Source: Luteolibacter ambystomatis (GTDB taxonomy: Bacteria; Verrucomicrobiota; Verrucomicrobiia; Verrucomicrobiales; Akkermansiaceae). From it: a DNA stretch of 64,000 nt. A program made the position numbers and the translations under genes. Shown here piece after piece: positions 43,628-51,686 of this stretch (position 1 is its first letter; the number at the start of each line of letters is the position of its first letter). The notes below the pieces were generated by a model. It made no database searches. It had not been told where the DNA came from and saw only the letters and a program-made list of their open reading frames with translations. The DNA is taken from contig NZ_CP073100.1 of the NCBI RefSeq assembly GCF_018137965.1, forward strand, positions 744,001 through 808,000. Reading direction: 5' to 3'.

Positions 43628-46193
43628 TTCCACCCGGCCGCTGCCGCGGACCCTGCTCGGCGCGCTGTTTCACCCCTGGACCTGGCGCATGGCGTGGCGG
43701 GATAGCCGCACCCAGCGTGTGAGACTCGCGATTTTCTCGCTGGCCATCGTGGCGGGCATCGCCGCGCTGGTGGCGATCCATTCGCTGAAGGCCAGCGTGC
43801 AAACCGGGATCGATACCCAGGCGAAGTCGCTGCTGGGCTCGGACCTGATGGTGTCCTCGCGCCAGCCGATCCCCGCGGATGTGGTGGCGGATCTCACTGC
43901 ACGGGCGAAACGCGCCGGACACGAGACCAGCTTTTCCTCCATGCTCTACTTCGCCTCGGCGGATGCCACCCGGCTGGTGCAGGTGCGCGCGCTCGATGGC
44001 GGCTATCCCTTCTATGGCACGGTGGAAACGGTGCCCGCGGAGGCGTGGCAGCGGCTGCAATCGGAATCCGGCATTCTGTTGGAGCCCGCGTTGCTCGATC
44101 AGTTCCAGGCGAAGGTCGGCGACAAGGTGAAGCTTGGTTCGTTGGAGCTGACCATCCTCGGCACGGTGAAAAAAGCCGCGCCGCGCAGTGGTCGCTTCGG
44201 GGCCTTCGCGCCGGAGGTCTACGTGCGTCCTTCGGATCTGGAACACAGTGGTCTGCTGGGCTCCACCAGCATGAGCACGCGGGCGCTGCATCTGGAGCTG
44301 CGGCCCGGCGTGAACGTGAAGAAGTTGAAGGAAGACCTGCGCGACCGCTTTCCGGATACGTCCATGCGGATCGAGTCTTCCGAGGACCGCCGCGAAACAT
44401 TGGGCGACGCCCTGGACAATTTCCAACAGTTCCTCGGCATCCTCGCGCTGGCGTCGCTGGTGCTGGGGGCCATCGGCGTGGCGGCGGCGGTGCATGCGCA
44501 TGTCACGCGCCGCGGACCGACGGTGGCGATCCTGCGCTGCCTCGGTTGTCCGGGGAATCTCGCCTTCGGCATCTACTTCGCGCAGGCGGTCGCGCTGGGT
44601 TTGTTAGGTGCCTTGTCCGGCGCGGCGGTGGGCGTCGCGCTGCATGCCGGAGTGGTGGCGGCGTTTCATGACAGCCTGCCGATCGAGATCGATGCCGCGC
44701 CGGAGTGGCGGGTGGTCTCTCTCACGGCGGCGGCGGGACTGGCGGTGTGCTGCGGCTTCGCGCTGCTGCCCTTGCTGCGTATCCATGGGATTTCCCCGGC
44801 GGCGACCTTGCGCGATGGCGCGGTGTTGGAACGACGCGGGAACTGGCGTTCGTGGCCGGTGTATCTGCTGTTGGCCGGATTGCTGGTGCTGCTGGCGCGC
44901 TTGAATGACGATCATTGGAAGCGCGCGCTCGCACTGGTCGCGGGGCTGGCTGTGGCGTTCGGCGTGCTGCTCGCGGTGGCGCGGCTGCTGGTGTGGTTCA
45001 CGCGGAAACTGGTGCGGCCCTCGTGGCCCTATCTGCTGCGGCAGGGCATTTCCAATCTCCATCGCCCGCGCAACCAGACGCTGTTGTTCCTGCTTTCGCT
45101 GGGACTCGGCACCTTCCTCGTGGTCACGGTGTTGCTGGTGGGAAATCTCATCAACCAGCGGCTGCAACTCCGGCAGTTCGATGAAAGCCCGAACCTCTAT
45201 CTCGTGGATGTGCAGCCCGATCAGGAAGCGGGCGTGAAGGATCTGCTCGCGGAGCAAAAGCTGCCGGTGCTGGAAAGCGCGCCGATGGTCACCATGCGCA
45301 TCCAGTCCATCCGCGGTGTGCCGGTGCGCGATCTGGAGGCGAAGAAGGAAGTGCCGAAGTGGGCGATCCGCCGCGAGTTCCGTTCCACCTATCGTGACCA
45401 GCTGAATGCCACCGAGACGATCGTGGCCGGGGAATGGAAGACCCGTGCCGATGGTCCGGATCAACCGGTGCCGCTGTCCTTGGAAGAGCAGATCGCGAAG
45501 GACCTGCGCGTGAATATCGGCGATGAGATGACGCTGGATGTGCAGGGCGTGCCGGTGAAGACCCGTGTCACCAGCCTGCGCAAGGTGGACTGGAGCCGCT
45601 TCAACCTGAACTTCTTCATGGTCTTCACGCCCGGTGTGTTGGAAGACGCGCCGGGGTTTCATGTCGTCACCACGCGCGTGCCCGCGGCGTCCTCGTCGGG
45701 AGAACTCCAGCGGGCGATGGTGAAGAAGTATCCGAACGTCTCCGCTATCGATCTCACCGTCGTGCTGGAAACGGTGCGTGGCATCCTTGCCAAGATCTCC
45801 ACGGTGGTCGGCGTGCTCGCGGGCTTCACCGTGTTGGCCGCGCTGCCGATTCTTGCGGGCACCTTGCTGAATGGCCGCGACCTCCGCATGCGTGAAAGCG
45901 CGTTGCTAAGGACGCTCGGTGCCTCTGCGCGGCAGGTGCGACTGATCCTGTTCACCGAGTATGTCACGCTCGGCCTGCTCTCCGCACTCACCGGACTGAT
46001 GCTGGCGGTGGGTGCGAATGTGGTGCTGGCGCTGAAGCTCTTCAAAGCCTCGCCGTGGCCGAGTCCGGTCGTGCTGGTCGTGCTGGTCGGAGCCTTTCTC
46101 GTCACCACCGGCCTCGCGGTTCTCGGAGGATTGTTGCTCGGAAGGGGCGTGGCGAAACAGCCGCCGCTGGATTTGTTGCGGAGTGGCGGGTAG
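43617..46193 (+). CDS. YbbP-type FtsX-family ABC permease
   Basis: 858 aa, two FtsX/MacB-type halves. Helices near residues 35-55, 270-300, 325-350, 370-395, 405-425, 435-455, 495-515, 715-740, 765-795 and 810-840. YbbA/YbbP pairs are thought to act on envelope substrates near TesA; the cargo is not known. It lies in the same group as the TesA-like gene, as in enterobacteria, where the arrangement is conserved. Confidence 0.85.
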   Translation: MPADSTRPLPRTLLGALFHPWTWRMAWRDSRTQRVRLAIFSLAIVAGIAALVAIHSLKASVQTGIDTQAKSLLGSDLMVSSRQPIPADVVADLTARAKRAGHETSFSSMLYFASADATRLVQVRALDGGYPFYGTVETVPAEAWQRLQSESGILLEPALLDQFQAKVGDKVKLGSLELTILGTVKKAAPRSGRFGAFAPEVYVRPSDLEHSGLLGSTSMSTRALHLELRPGVNVKKLKEDLRDRFPDTSMRIESSEDRRETLGDALDNFQQFLGILALASLVLGAIGVAAAVHAHVTRRGPTVAILRCLGCPGNLAFGIYFAQAVALGLLGALSGAAVGVALHAGVVAAFHDSLPIEIDAAPEWRVVSLTAAAGLAVCCGFALLPLLRIHGISPAATLRDGAVLERRGNWRSWPVYLLLAGLLVLLARLNDDHWKRALALVAGLAVAFGVLLAVARLLVWFTRKLVRPSWPYLLRQGISNLHRPRNQTLLFLLSLGLGTFLVVTVLLVGNLINQRLQLRQFDESPNLYLVDVQPDQEAGVKDLLAEQKLPVLESAPMVTMRIQSIRGVPVRDLEAKKEVPKWAIRREFRSTYRDQLNATETIVAGEWKTRADGPDQPVPLSLEEQIAKDLRVNIGDEMTLDVQGVPVKTRVTSLRKVDWSRFNLNFFMVFTPGVLEDAPGFHVVTTRVPAASSSGELQRAMVKKYPNVSAIDLTVVLETVRGILAKISTVVGVLAGFTVLAALPILAGTLLNGRDLRMRESALLRTLGASARQVRLILFTEYVTLGLLSALTGLMLAVGANVVLALKLFKASPWPSPVVLVVLVGAFLVTTGLAVLGGLLLGRGVAKQPPLDLLRSGG

Positions 46194-46245
46194 GAAGCTG
46201 GATTTGGGATAACAGGCTGACGCACACATCCGGAGTGCATCTTCC

Positions 46246-46340
46246 GACCTCGAAGAGGTCGCAGATCATAGCCGGAGAGTCGCGCAGCGACCTCCGGATC
46301 AGGATCGTTCTTTTATTACGACCCCGATAGCGGGTCGCAG
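46246..46340. repeat. family A half element, copy 3
   Basis: One arm only: GACCTCGAAGAGGTC at 46246-46260, then CATAGCCGGAGAGTCGCG and GCGACCTCCGG (ending 46297). The interior hairpin GACCCCGATAGCGGGTC follows at 46320-46336. The second arm is absent; family B and C repeats follow instead. The 46194-46644 gap has no gene. Confidence 0.78.
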
Positions 46341-46415
46341 AAGGGCGGAACGTTTGTGGAGAACGAATGATCGAGTGAGAGCCACAGGCCTTTCTGCCCT
46401 TCTGGCACACCCTCC

Positions 46416-46506
46416 GGGGTGCTGATACTTTATAGATCGCTCACCCCGGGTGGCACTCGCCGAGGCTCGTTGACCCGGGGCTATGATCCGTGATCCCTTC
46501 GGGATC
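46416..46506. repeat. dispersed repeat family B, copy 2
   Basis: Second copy of the block at 28435-28526; GGGTGGCACTCGCCGAGG is identical. It ends with the palindrome GATCCCTTCGGGATC (46492-46506), with loop changes relative to copy 1. Confidence 0.75.
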
Positions 46507-46540
46507 AAAGACAGGCTGCATGGGAACGGCCGACTTCATC

Positions 46541-46568
46541 CAACCCGCGCTCTCACCAGCGCGGCTAC
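46541..46568. repeat. dispersed hairpin repeat family C, copy 2
   Basis: CCGCGCT / AGCGCGG stem around CTCACC; matches the copy at 32673-32700 apart from a compensatory change in the stem. It sits 14 bp before the rpsU terminator. Confidence 0.65.
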
Positions 46569-46581
46569 AAGAAGCAGGCAC

Positions 46582-46614
46582 AAAAAAACGGACGCCCTTG
46601 AGAGGCGTCCGTTT
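46582..46614 (-). terminator. rho-independent terminator of rpsU
   Basis: On the reverse strand ACGGACGCC / GGCGTCCGT form a 9-bp stem with a 7-nt loop, followed by seven T residues. About 30 bp after the rpsU stop. Confidence 0.88.
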
Positions 46615-46644
46615 GTTCCAACCGGTATCGGAACCGGGAAATTT

Positions 46645-46878
46645 TCAGGCTTCGACGGGAGCGTCAGCGGAGACGGCGGCCGGAGCATTCGAGAAGCGCC
46701 AGCGGATCTTGTTGCGCTTCGAAGCGGAGCGCAGCTTGCGGGCCTTGCGCTGGGTCGGGGTCTCGAATGCGCGGCGGCGGCGCATTTCCTCGAGGATACC
46801 CTCGGTATCAAGCTTGGTCTTGAGGCGCTTCAGGGCGCGATCAACAGGTTCGCCTTTTTTGACGTTCACTCCACGCAT
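46645..46878 (-). CDS. rpsU: 30S ribosomal protein bS21
   Basis: 77 aa. The family features are VKKGEPVDRALKRLKTKLD near residues 6-24 and the basic MRRRRAFETPTQRKARK near 32-48. bS21 helps mRNA recognition near the Shine-Dalgarno pairing region. The Ala-rich acidic tail (last 15 residues) is longer than in E. coli. Transcribed alone with its own terminator. Upstream, 46879-47142 contains no gene that I can support. Confidence 0.93.
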   Translation of the reverse strand: MRGVNVKKGEPVDRALKRLKTKLDTEGILEEMRRRRAFETPTQRKARKLRSASKRNKIRWRFSNAPAAVSADAPVEA

Positions 46879-47142
46879 GCGATCAGTAAGTCGTTGGTTT
46901 GGTTTGGTTCCGGTGGGTTGGGGCGCGGAAGCTGGCGGAAGGCCTCCCGATTGTCAAGGAGGAACCTTTTCCGATTGTGAATAACTCCAAGAAAATCCCC
47001 ACTCCGCTCCGTGATTCCACGGTGGGGTGGAAGAATGGCCGGTTTTCGCCCGTCCTTGGGGGAATCCATGCCGGATTCCCGGATGATCCGGGTTCCAAAA
47101 CCGCTTGCGTGCAAAGCGCCCGGGGGGCATGGAGGGGCTGCC

Positions 47143-47910
47143 ATGGACCGCTATCTGCTGATCGTCTCGACCCTGCTCGCCGCCGTGGGCGCGGTGTTCG
47201 GGATGATGTCCGTGCATCACGGCATCCGCAGCCGCTGGACGGTCCTTTGGATGCTGGCCTCCTTCGGCTGCCAGCTCGGCTTCCTGGCGATCCGCGGAGA
47301 AGCCCGCGGAGCCTGCCCGCTGCGGGACCTGGGGGAAATCCTGGCGTTTCTGGCGTGGTCGCTCACACTTTTCTATTTCGTCGTCGGGCCGCCCTACCGG
47401 CTCTCCCTGCTCGGCGTGTTCACCGCGCCGGTGGTGGTGGTATTCCAGTCCGTGGCCCTGTGGCCCGGGATTCTCACCGAACTGGCTCTGGTCAAGCGCC
47501 TGCCGGGAAATGCCTGGGGCGAGACCCACGCGGCCACGTCCGTCCTGTCCTACGGTGCGCTGGCCTTGGCCGGAGTGGCCGGGGTGATGTTCCTGGTACT
47601 GGACCGGCAGTTGAAGGAGCATCATCTGAAGAGTGGGCTGTTCCGGAATCTGCCGCCGGTCCGCGAACTGCTGGATTGCATGGTCCGCCTGCTGTGGCTG
47701 GGCACGGCCCTGCTCACGGTGGGCATCATCGCCGGATTCATCATGCCGCACTCCGGCGGCTATGGTCACTTCGTGGCGGCGGTCGTCACTTGGATCGGCT
47801 ACATCCTGTTGCTGGGGATCAAGATGGTGCGTGGCATGACCGGCAGGCGGTTTTCATTGTCCGCGGTGGGCATGTTCCTGGTCTCCCTCACGGTATTCGC
47901 TTTCGTCTGA
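47143..47910 (+). CDS. CcsA/HemX-like cytochrome c assembly family membrane protein
   Basis: 255 aa from the ATG at 47143, with GGAGGGG 7 nt upstream; an earlier ATG at 47011 gives extra residues that are not membrane-like. About seven to eight hydrophobic helices. WGETHAATSVLSYGALALAGVAGVM near residues 126-150 is typical of the CcsA/HemX family, including the conserved His. It lies directly before hemA (TGATG overlap), as hemX does in Firmicutes and other phyla. It probably helps place or regulate HemA, or handles haem at the membrane. The exact role is inferred. Confidence 0.82.
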   Translation: MDRYLLIVSTLLAAVGAVFGMMSVHHGIRSRWTVLWMLASFGCQLGFLAIRGEARGACPLRDLGEILAFLAWSLTLFYFVVGPPYRLSLLGVFTAPVVVVFQSVALWPGILTELALVKRLPGNAWGETHAATSVLSYGALALAGVAGVMFLVLDRQLKEHHLKSGLFRNLPPVRELLDCMVRLLWLGTALLTVGIIAGFIMPHSGGYGHFVAAVVTWIGYILLLGIKMVRGMTGRRFSLSAVGMFLVSLTVFAFV

Positions 47911-48920
47911 TGGAATTGGTTTGTCTCGGCCTCAATCACCGCACCGCGCCCGTGGAGGTGCGCGAGCGCTTCGCCGTGGGCAATACCAAGCTCGGCGAGG
48001 CGGCACGCGAGATCGCGTCCATCCAAGGCGTGGCCGAGGGCGTGGTGGTTTCCACCTGCAACCGCACCGAATTCTACTTCGCCGCGGACGAGGGTGGGGA
48101 AACCCTGAGCCGCATCGAGCACACTTTGGTCGAGCGCCACGGCCTCGATGACACGGTGCGCGATCATTTCTACCGCAAGGAAAAGGCTGATGCCGCGGAG
48201 CATCTGTGCCGCGTTGTCAGCGGCTTGGATTCGATGGTGCTCGGGGAGACCGAGATCTTCGGCCAAGTGAAGCAGGCCTACAAAGCCGCTCTGGAGGCCG
48301 GTACCACCGGTGGCTTCCTGAACCGCCTGTTCCAGAAATCCTTCGGCGTGGGCAAGAAGGTCCGCACCGAGACCTCCATCCAGGAAGGCGCGACCTCGAT
48401 CGGCAATGTCGCCGTCGATCTTGCGGAAAAGATTTTCGGCCATCTCAAGGACAGCGAGGTGATGATCCTCGGTGCCGGGGAAATGAGCCGCCTCACCGCG
48501 CAGGCGCTGGTCTCCCGTGGTGCCCGCGGTATCTTCGTCACCAACCGGTCGTATGATCGCGCGGTGGAGCTGGCCAAGGAAACCGGCGGCAGTGCCGTGC
48601 GCTTCGATGAGTGGCAGAAGGTGCTGGAGCGGGTGGACGTGGTGATTTCCTCCACCGGCGCGCCACATGCGATCGTCCATCGCGAGGAGGTGGAAAAAGT
48701 CCGACGCGCGCGGAAATTCCGTCCGCTGTTCTTCATCGACATCGCCGTGCCGCGTGACATCGATCCAGCCGTCGGCGAGATCGAGGAAGTCTATCTCTAC
48801 GACATCGACACGCTGGAGCAACTGGCCGAGGAGGCTCGTAGCCGCCGCCAGCGCCAGATCGAGGAATGCGAGCGCATCATTGAAAGCGAGCTCGCGAAGA
48901 TGAACCTTCCCGGTACCTGA
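47910..48920 (+). CDS. hemA: glutamyl-tRNA reductase
   Basis: 336 aa, shorter than the usual 410-460 because the C-terminal dimerisation domain is reduced. Reduces glutamyl-tRNA(Glu) to glutamate semialdehyde, the first step of C5-pathway tetrapyrrole synthesis. NHRTAPVEVRE near residues 9-19 and STCNRTEFY near 48-56 hold the catalytic Cys; GLDSMVLGETEIFGQVKQAY is near 107-126; the NADPH fold starts at VMILGAGEMS near 184. It starts within the previous stop (TGATG). Confidence 0.94.
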   Translation: MELVCLGLNHRTAPVEVRERFAVGNTKLGEAAREIASIQGVAEGVVVSTCNRTEFYFAADEGGETLSRIEHTLVERHGLDDTVRDHFYRKEKADAAEHLCRVVSGLDSMVLGETEIFGQVKQAYKAALEAGTTGGFLNRLFQKSFGVGKKVRTETSIQEGATSIGNVAVDLAEKIFGHLKDSEVMILGAGEMSRLTAQALVSRGARGIFVTNRSYDRAVELAKETGGSAVRFDEWQKVLERVDVVISSTGAPHAIVHREEVEKVRRARKFRPLFFIDIAVPRDIDPAVGEIEEVYLYDIDTLEQLAEEARSRRQRQIEECERIIESELAKMNLPGT

Positions 48921-48939
48921 TCCGATTCCACTTATACGC

Positions 48940-49902
48940 ATGAGCGAAACCTTCACCATCGGCACCCGCGGCAGCGATCTCGCGCTGGCTCAGGCCGTGT
49001 CCACCGAAGCGGCGTTGGCCGCGGCGTTTCCTGATCTCCAGGTCGTCCGCAATGTGATCCGCACCACCGGCGACCGCCGTACCGATGTGGCGCTCAGCGA
49101 AGTGGCGAAAGTGGAAGGCGTGCTCGACAAGGGGGTCTTCACCAAGGAACTGGAAATCGCGCTCGATGCCCGTGAGATCGATCTTGCGGTGCATAGCCTG
49201 AAGGACGTGCCGACGGTGCTGGAGGATCGCTTCGCCATCGCCGCCGTGCTGGAGCGCGCGCCGATCCGGGACGTGCTGCTCACCCGCGATGGCACGGCTT
49301 TGGAAAACCTTCCCGCCGGAGCGGTGGTGGGCACCAGCAGTGTGCGTCGCGCACGCCAGCTTCAGTGGCTGCGTCCGGACCTGAAAATCATCGACCTGCG
49401 TGGCAATGTCCCGACCCGCCTGCGGAAGCTGGCCGAGGAGGGGACTTATGATGCGATCATGCTCGCGGAGGCCGGCCTCGTCCGTCTCGGTTATCTGCCG
49501 CTTGTCTCTGCTGGCAAGGTGGAGCCTCTTGCCGGTGAGGATGCCGTGATCGCCACGCTTCATGCCGAGCGGTTGCCGGAGGATGTCTTCTATCCCGCCG
49601 CGGGGCAGGGGGCCATCGGCTTCGAGATCCGCGCCGATGATGCGCGCGCCTGCGACATCGCGGAGATGATCGGCCATCGCGACACTTGGCTGCGGGTGGT
49701 GGCGGAGCGCGAGTTCCTGCGCCTGCTCGATGCCGGTTGTCACACGCCGGTGGGCGTCTATACCGCCATCGAACACGGCCAGCTCCATCTCAAGGCCCGC
49801 GTTTTCCCCGAGCAGGGTGGCGATCCGAAAACCGGCGACCTGTCCGCCTGCACCTCCGATCCGCTCCACGCGGCCTTCCTCCTTTTCGAATCCCTCTCAT
49901 GA
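48940..49902 (+). CDS. hemC: hydroxymethylbilane synthase (porphobilinogen deaminase)
   Basis: 320 aa. Joins four porphobilinogen units. TIGTRGSDLALAQA near residues 6-18, KGVFTKELEIAL near 64, HSLKDVPT near 84, RDVLLTRDG near 107, SSVRRARQL near 130, GNVPTRL near 151. The dipyrromethane Cys is in LLDAGCHTPVG near residue 265. It overlaps the next gene by 4 bp (ATGA), so it is co-translated with the cobA-hemD fusion. Confidence 0.95.
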   Translation: MSETFTIGTRGSDLALAQAVSTEAALAAAFPDLQVVRNVIRTTGDRRTDVALSEVAKVEGVLDKGVFTKELEIALDAREIDLAVHSLKDVPTVLEDRFAIAAVLERAPIRDVLLTRDGTALENLPAGAVVGTSSVRRARQLQWLRPDLKIIDLRGNVPTRLRKLAEEGTYDAIMLAEAGLVRLGYLPLVSAGKVEPLAGEDAVIATLHAERLPEDVFYPAAGQGAIGFEIRADDARACDIAEMIGHRDTWLRVVAEREFLRLLDAGCHTPVGVYTAIEHGQLHLKARVFPEQGGDPKTGDLSACTSDPLHAAFLLFESLS

Positions 49903-51410
49903 GCACTCCCGGTATCTGTTATCTCGTCGGCGCTGGTCCCGGCGACCTCGGCCTCGTCACTCTTCGCGCGAAGGAGCTGATCGAGCGTGCCGATGTCCTG
50001 GTGTACGATGCCCTTAGTAGCCCGGAGCTGCTCCGCTGGACCAAGCCCGGCGCGGAAAAGATGTACGTGGGCAAGCGCGCCGCCGACCACGCCCTGTCCC
50101 AGGACGGCATCAATGCGCTCATTGTCGAGAAGACCAAGGCGGGCCTCAACGTCGTCCGTCTCAAGGGTGGCGATCCGATGATCTTCGGCCGTGGTGGCGA
50201 GGAAGCCGCCGAACTGGCCTCGGCTGGTGTGGCCTTCGAGATTGTTCCCGGTATCAGCTCCGCCATCGGTGGCCCGGCCTATGCGGGCATTCCGGTGACG
50301 CACCGCGATCATTGTTCGCAGCTCACCATTTTCACAGGCCACGAGGACCCGACCAAGGGCGAAAGCTCCATCGACTACGCCCACCTGGCCAAGACACCAG
50401 GCACGAAGGTCTTCCTGATGGGAGTCGCCCGTCTCCGGGAGATCACCAGCGCGCTGGTTGCCAATGGGGCGGATGCCACCACGCCGATCGCGCTCACGCG
50501 CTGGGCGACGACCGGTTCGCAGCGGACGATCACCGGCACCCTGGCGGACATCGCGGACATTGCGGAGCGTGCCGAATTCGGTTCGCCTGCGGTTGCTGTC
50601 ATCGGCGGCGTGGTGAAGGAGCGGGAGAAGATCAACTGGTTCGAGAAGCGTCCGCTCTTCGGCAAACGCATCGTGGTGACCCGCACCCGCGAGCAGGCTG
50701 GAGAACTCTCCCGCGCGCTTTCGAATCTCGGCGCGGATGCCATCGAACTCCCGACGATCCGCATCGATGCCCCAACCGACAAGCTCGCCTTTGCCGAGCA
50801 CGTCACCCACGCCCACGAATACGACTGGCTGATCTTCACTAGCCCGAATGGTGTGCAGCGCTTTTTCGATGCCTTCTTCGCCGTCTATGAGGACGCCCGC
50901 AGTCTCGGCAATCCGCGCATCGCCGCCATCGGTGATGCCACCGCGAAGAAGATTCGTGAATACCGCTTCGGCATCGACCTCCTGCCCGAGCGTTTCGTGG
51001 CCGAGGGCTTGTTGGAAACCTTCGAAAAGGAATCCGTTGAGAACCTCACCATGATGTGGGTCCGCGCGGAAGACACCCGCGATGTCCTCTATGACGGCCT
51101 CACCGCCCTCGGTGCCATTGTGGATGAATGCGTCGCCTACCGCACTGTCGCTGAAACTTCCGATCCCACCGGCAATCTTGCCCGCGTGAAGGAGGAGGGT
51201 GCGGACATGATCACCTTCACCTCCGCCTCCACGGTGGATCACTTTTTCGCCCTCGGCGTGCCATGGCCGGAAGGTTGCGCCGCCGCCAGCATCGGTCCCG
51301 TCACCAGTGAGGCCCTGCGGAAACATGGAGTGGAGCCTGCCTTCGAGGCGAATCCCCACGACATCCCCGGACTCGTCGCTGGCATCCGCGGGCACTATGC
51401 CAGAGGGTAG
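49899..51410 (+). CDS. fused uroporphyrinogen-III C-methyltransferase and uroporphyrinogen-III synthase
   Basis: 503 aa from the ATG at 49899. Residues about 1-245 are the SUMT (CobA/CysG-A) domain: YLVGAGPGDLGLVTLRA near 8-24, VVRLKGGDPMIFGRGGEEA near 85-103, VPGISSAIG near 114, and GIPVTHRD near 128. Residues about 258-503 are HemD: GKRIVVTRTREQAGELS near 262-278 and YDWLIFTSPNGVQRFFD near 308-324. One polypeptide closes the ring and methylates it to precorrin-2, feeding haem, sirohaem and cobalamin branches. Such fusions are common in this phylum and in Firmicutes. Confidence 0.93.
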   Translation: MSTPGICYLVGAGPGDLGLVTLRAKELIERADVLVYDALSSPELLRWTKPGAEKMYVGKRAADHALSQDGINALIVEKTKAGLNVVRLKGGDPMIFGRGGEEAAELASAGVAFEIVPGISSAIGGPAYAGIPVTHRDHCSQLTIFTGHEDPTKGESSIDYAHLAKTPGTKVFLMGVARLREITSALVANGADATTPIALTRWATTGSQRTITGTLADIADIAERAEFGSPAVAVIGGVVKEREKINWFEKRPLFGKRIVVTRTREQAGELSRALSNLGADAIELPTIRIDAPTDKLAFAEHVTHAHEYDWLIFTSPNGVQRFFDAFFAVYEDARSLGNPRIAAIGDATAKKIREYRFGIDLLPERFVAEGLLETFEKESVENLTMMWVRAEDTRDVLYDGLTALGAIVDECVAYRTVAETSDPTGNLARVKEEGADMITFTSASTVDHFFALGVPWPEGCAAASIGPVTSEALRKHGVEPAFEANPHDIPGLVAGIRGHYARG

Positions 51411-51434
51411 GGACATGGCCGTCCCGTTTCTGCC

Positions 51435-51462
51435 AGCAGCTCATTCGTAATGAGCAGGTCGT
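51435..51462 (+). repeat. partial tRNA-Thr copy (anticodon arm), 28 bp exact
   Basis: The 28 bp from AGCAGCTCATT to GGTCGT are identical to 51585-51612, the anticodon arm plus variable region of the tRNA-Thr gene, 150 bp downstream. The acceptor and T arms are missing. The segment could be an old integrase attachment-site copy or a partial gene duplication. Confidence 0.75.
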
Positions 51463-51563
51463 GCGAAGCGGGCCGGACGAATTCCGCAAAATCTTTCGCC
51501 CGGATACTTCCCGCTTGCCGGGCCGTTCCAACTTTGCATCATACCGCCCGCCCAAGGCGAGAC

Positions 51564-51638
51564 GCCGCTGTAGCTCAGGGGTAGAGCAGCTCATTCGTAA
51601 TGAGCAGGTCGTCGGTTCAAATCCGACCAGCGGCTCCA
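51564..51638 (+). tRNA. tRNA-Thr (anticodon CGT)
   Basis: 75 nt including an encoded CCA. Acceptor GCCGCTG pairs with CAGCGGC; D-arm GCTC/GAGC; anticodon stem GCTCA/TGAGC with loop TTCGTAA, anticodon CGT, reading ACG; T-arm GTCGG/CCGAC with TTCAAAT. All stems pair fully. It stands alone between hemD and the 2753-aa gene. Confidence 0.95.
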
Positions 51639-51686
51639 GTTTTCAAAGCCGATATGGCGATCCGAGGTTGCCTGAAGAGGTCGGCT

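Noticed and set aside
46490..46984. Forward frames of about 165 codons across the rpsU region
   Set aside because: They overlap the rpsU terminator and gene on the opposite strand; no domain seen.
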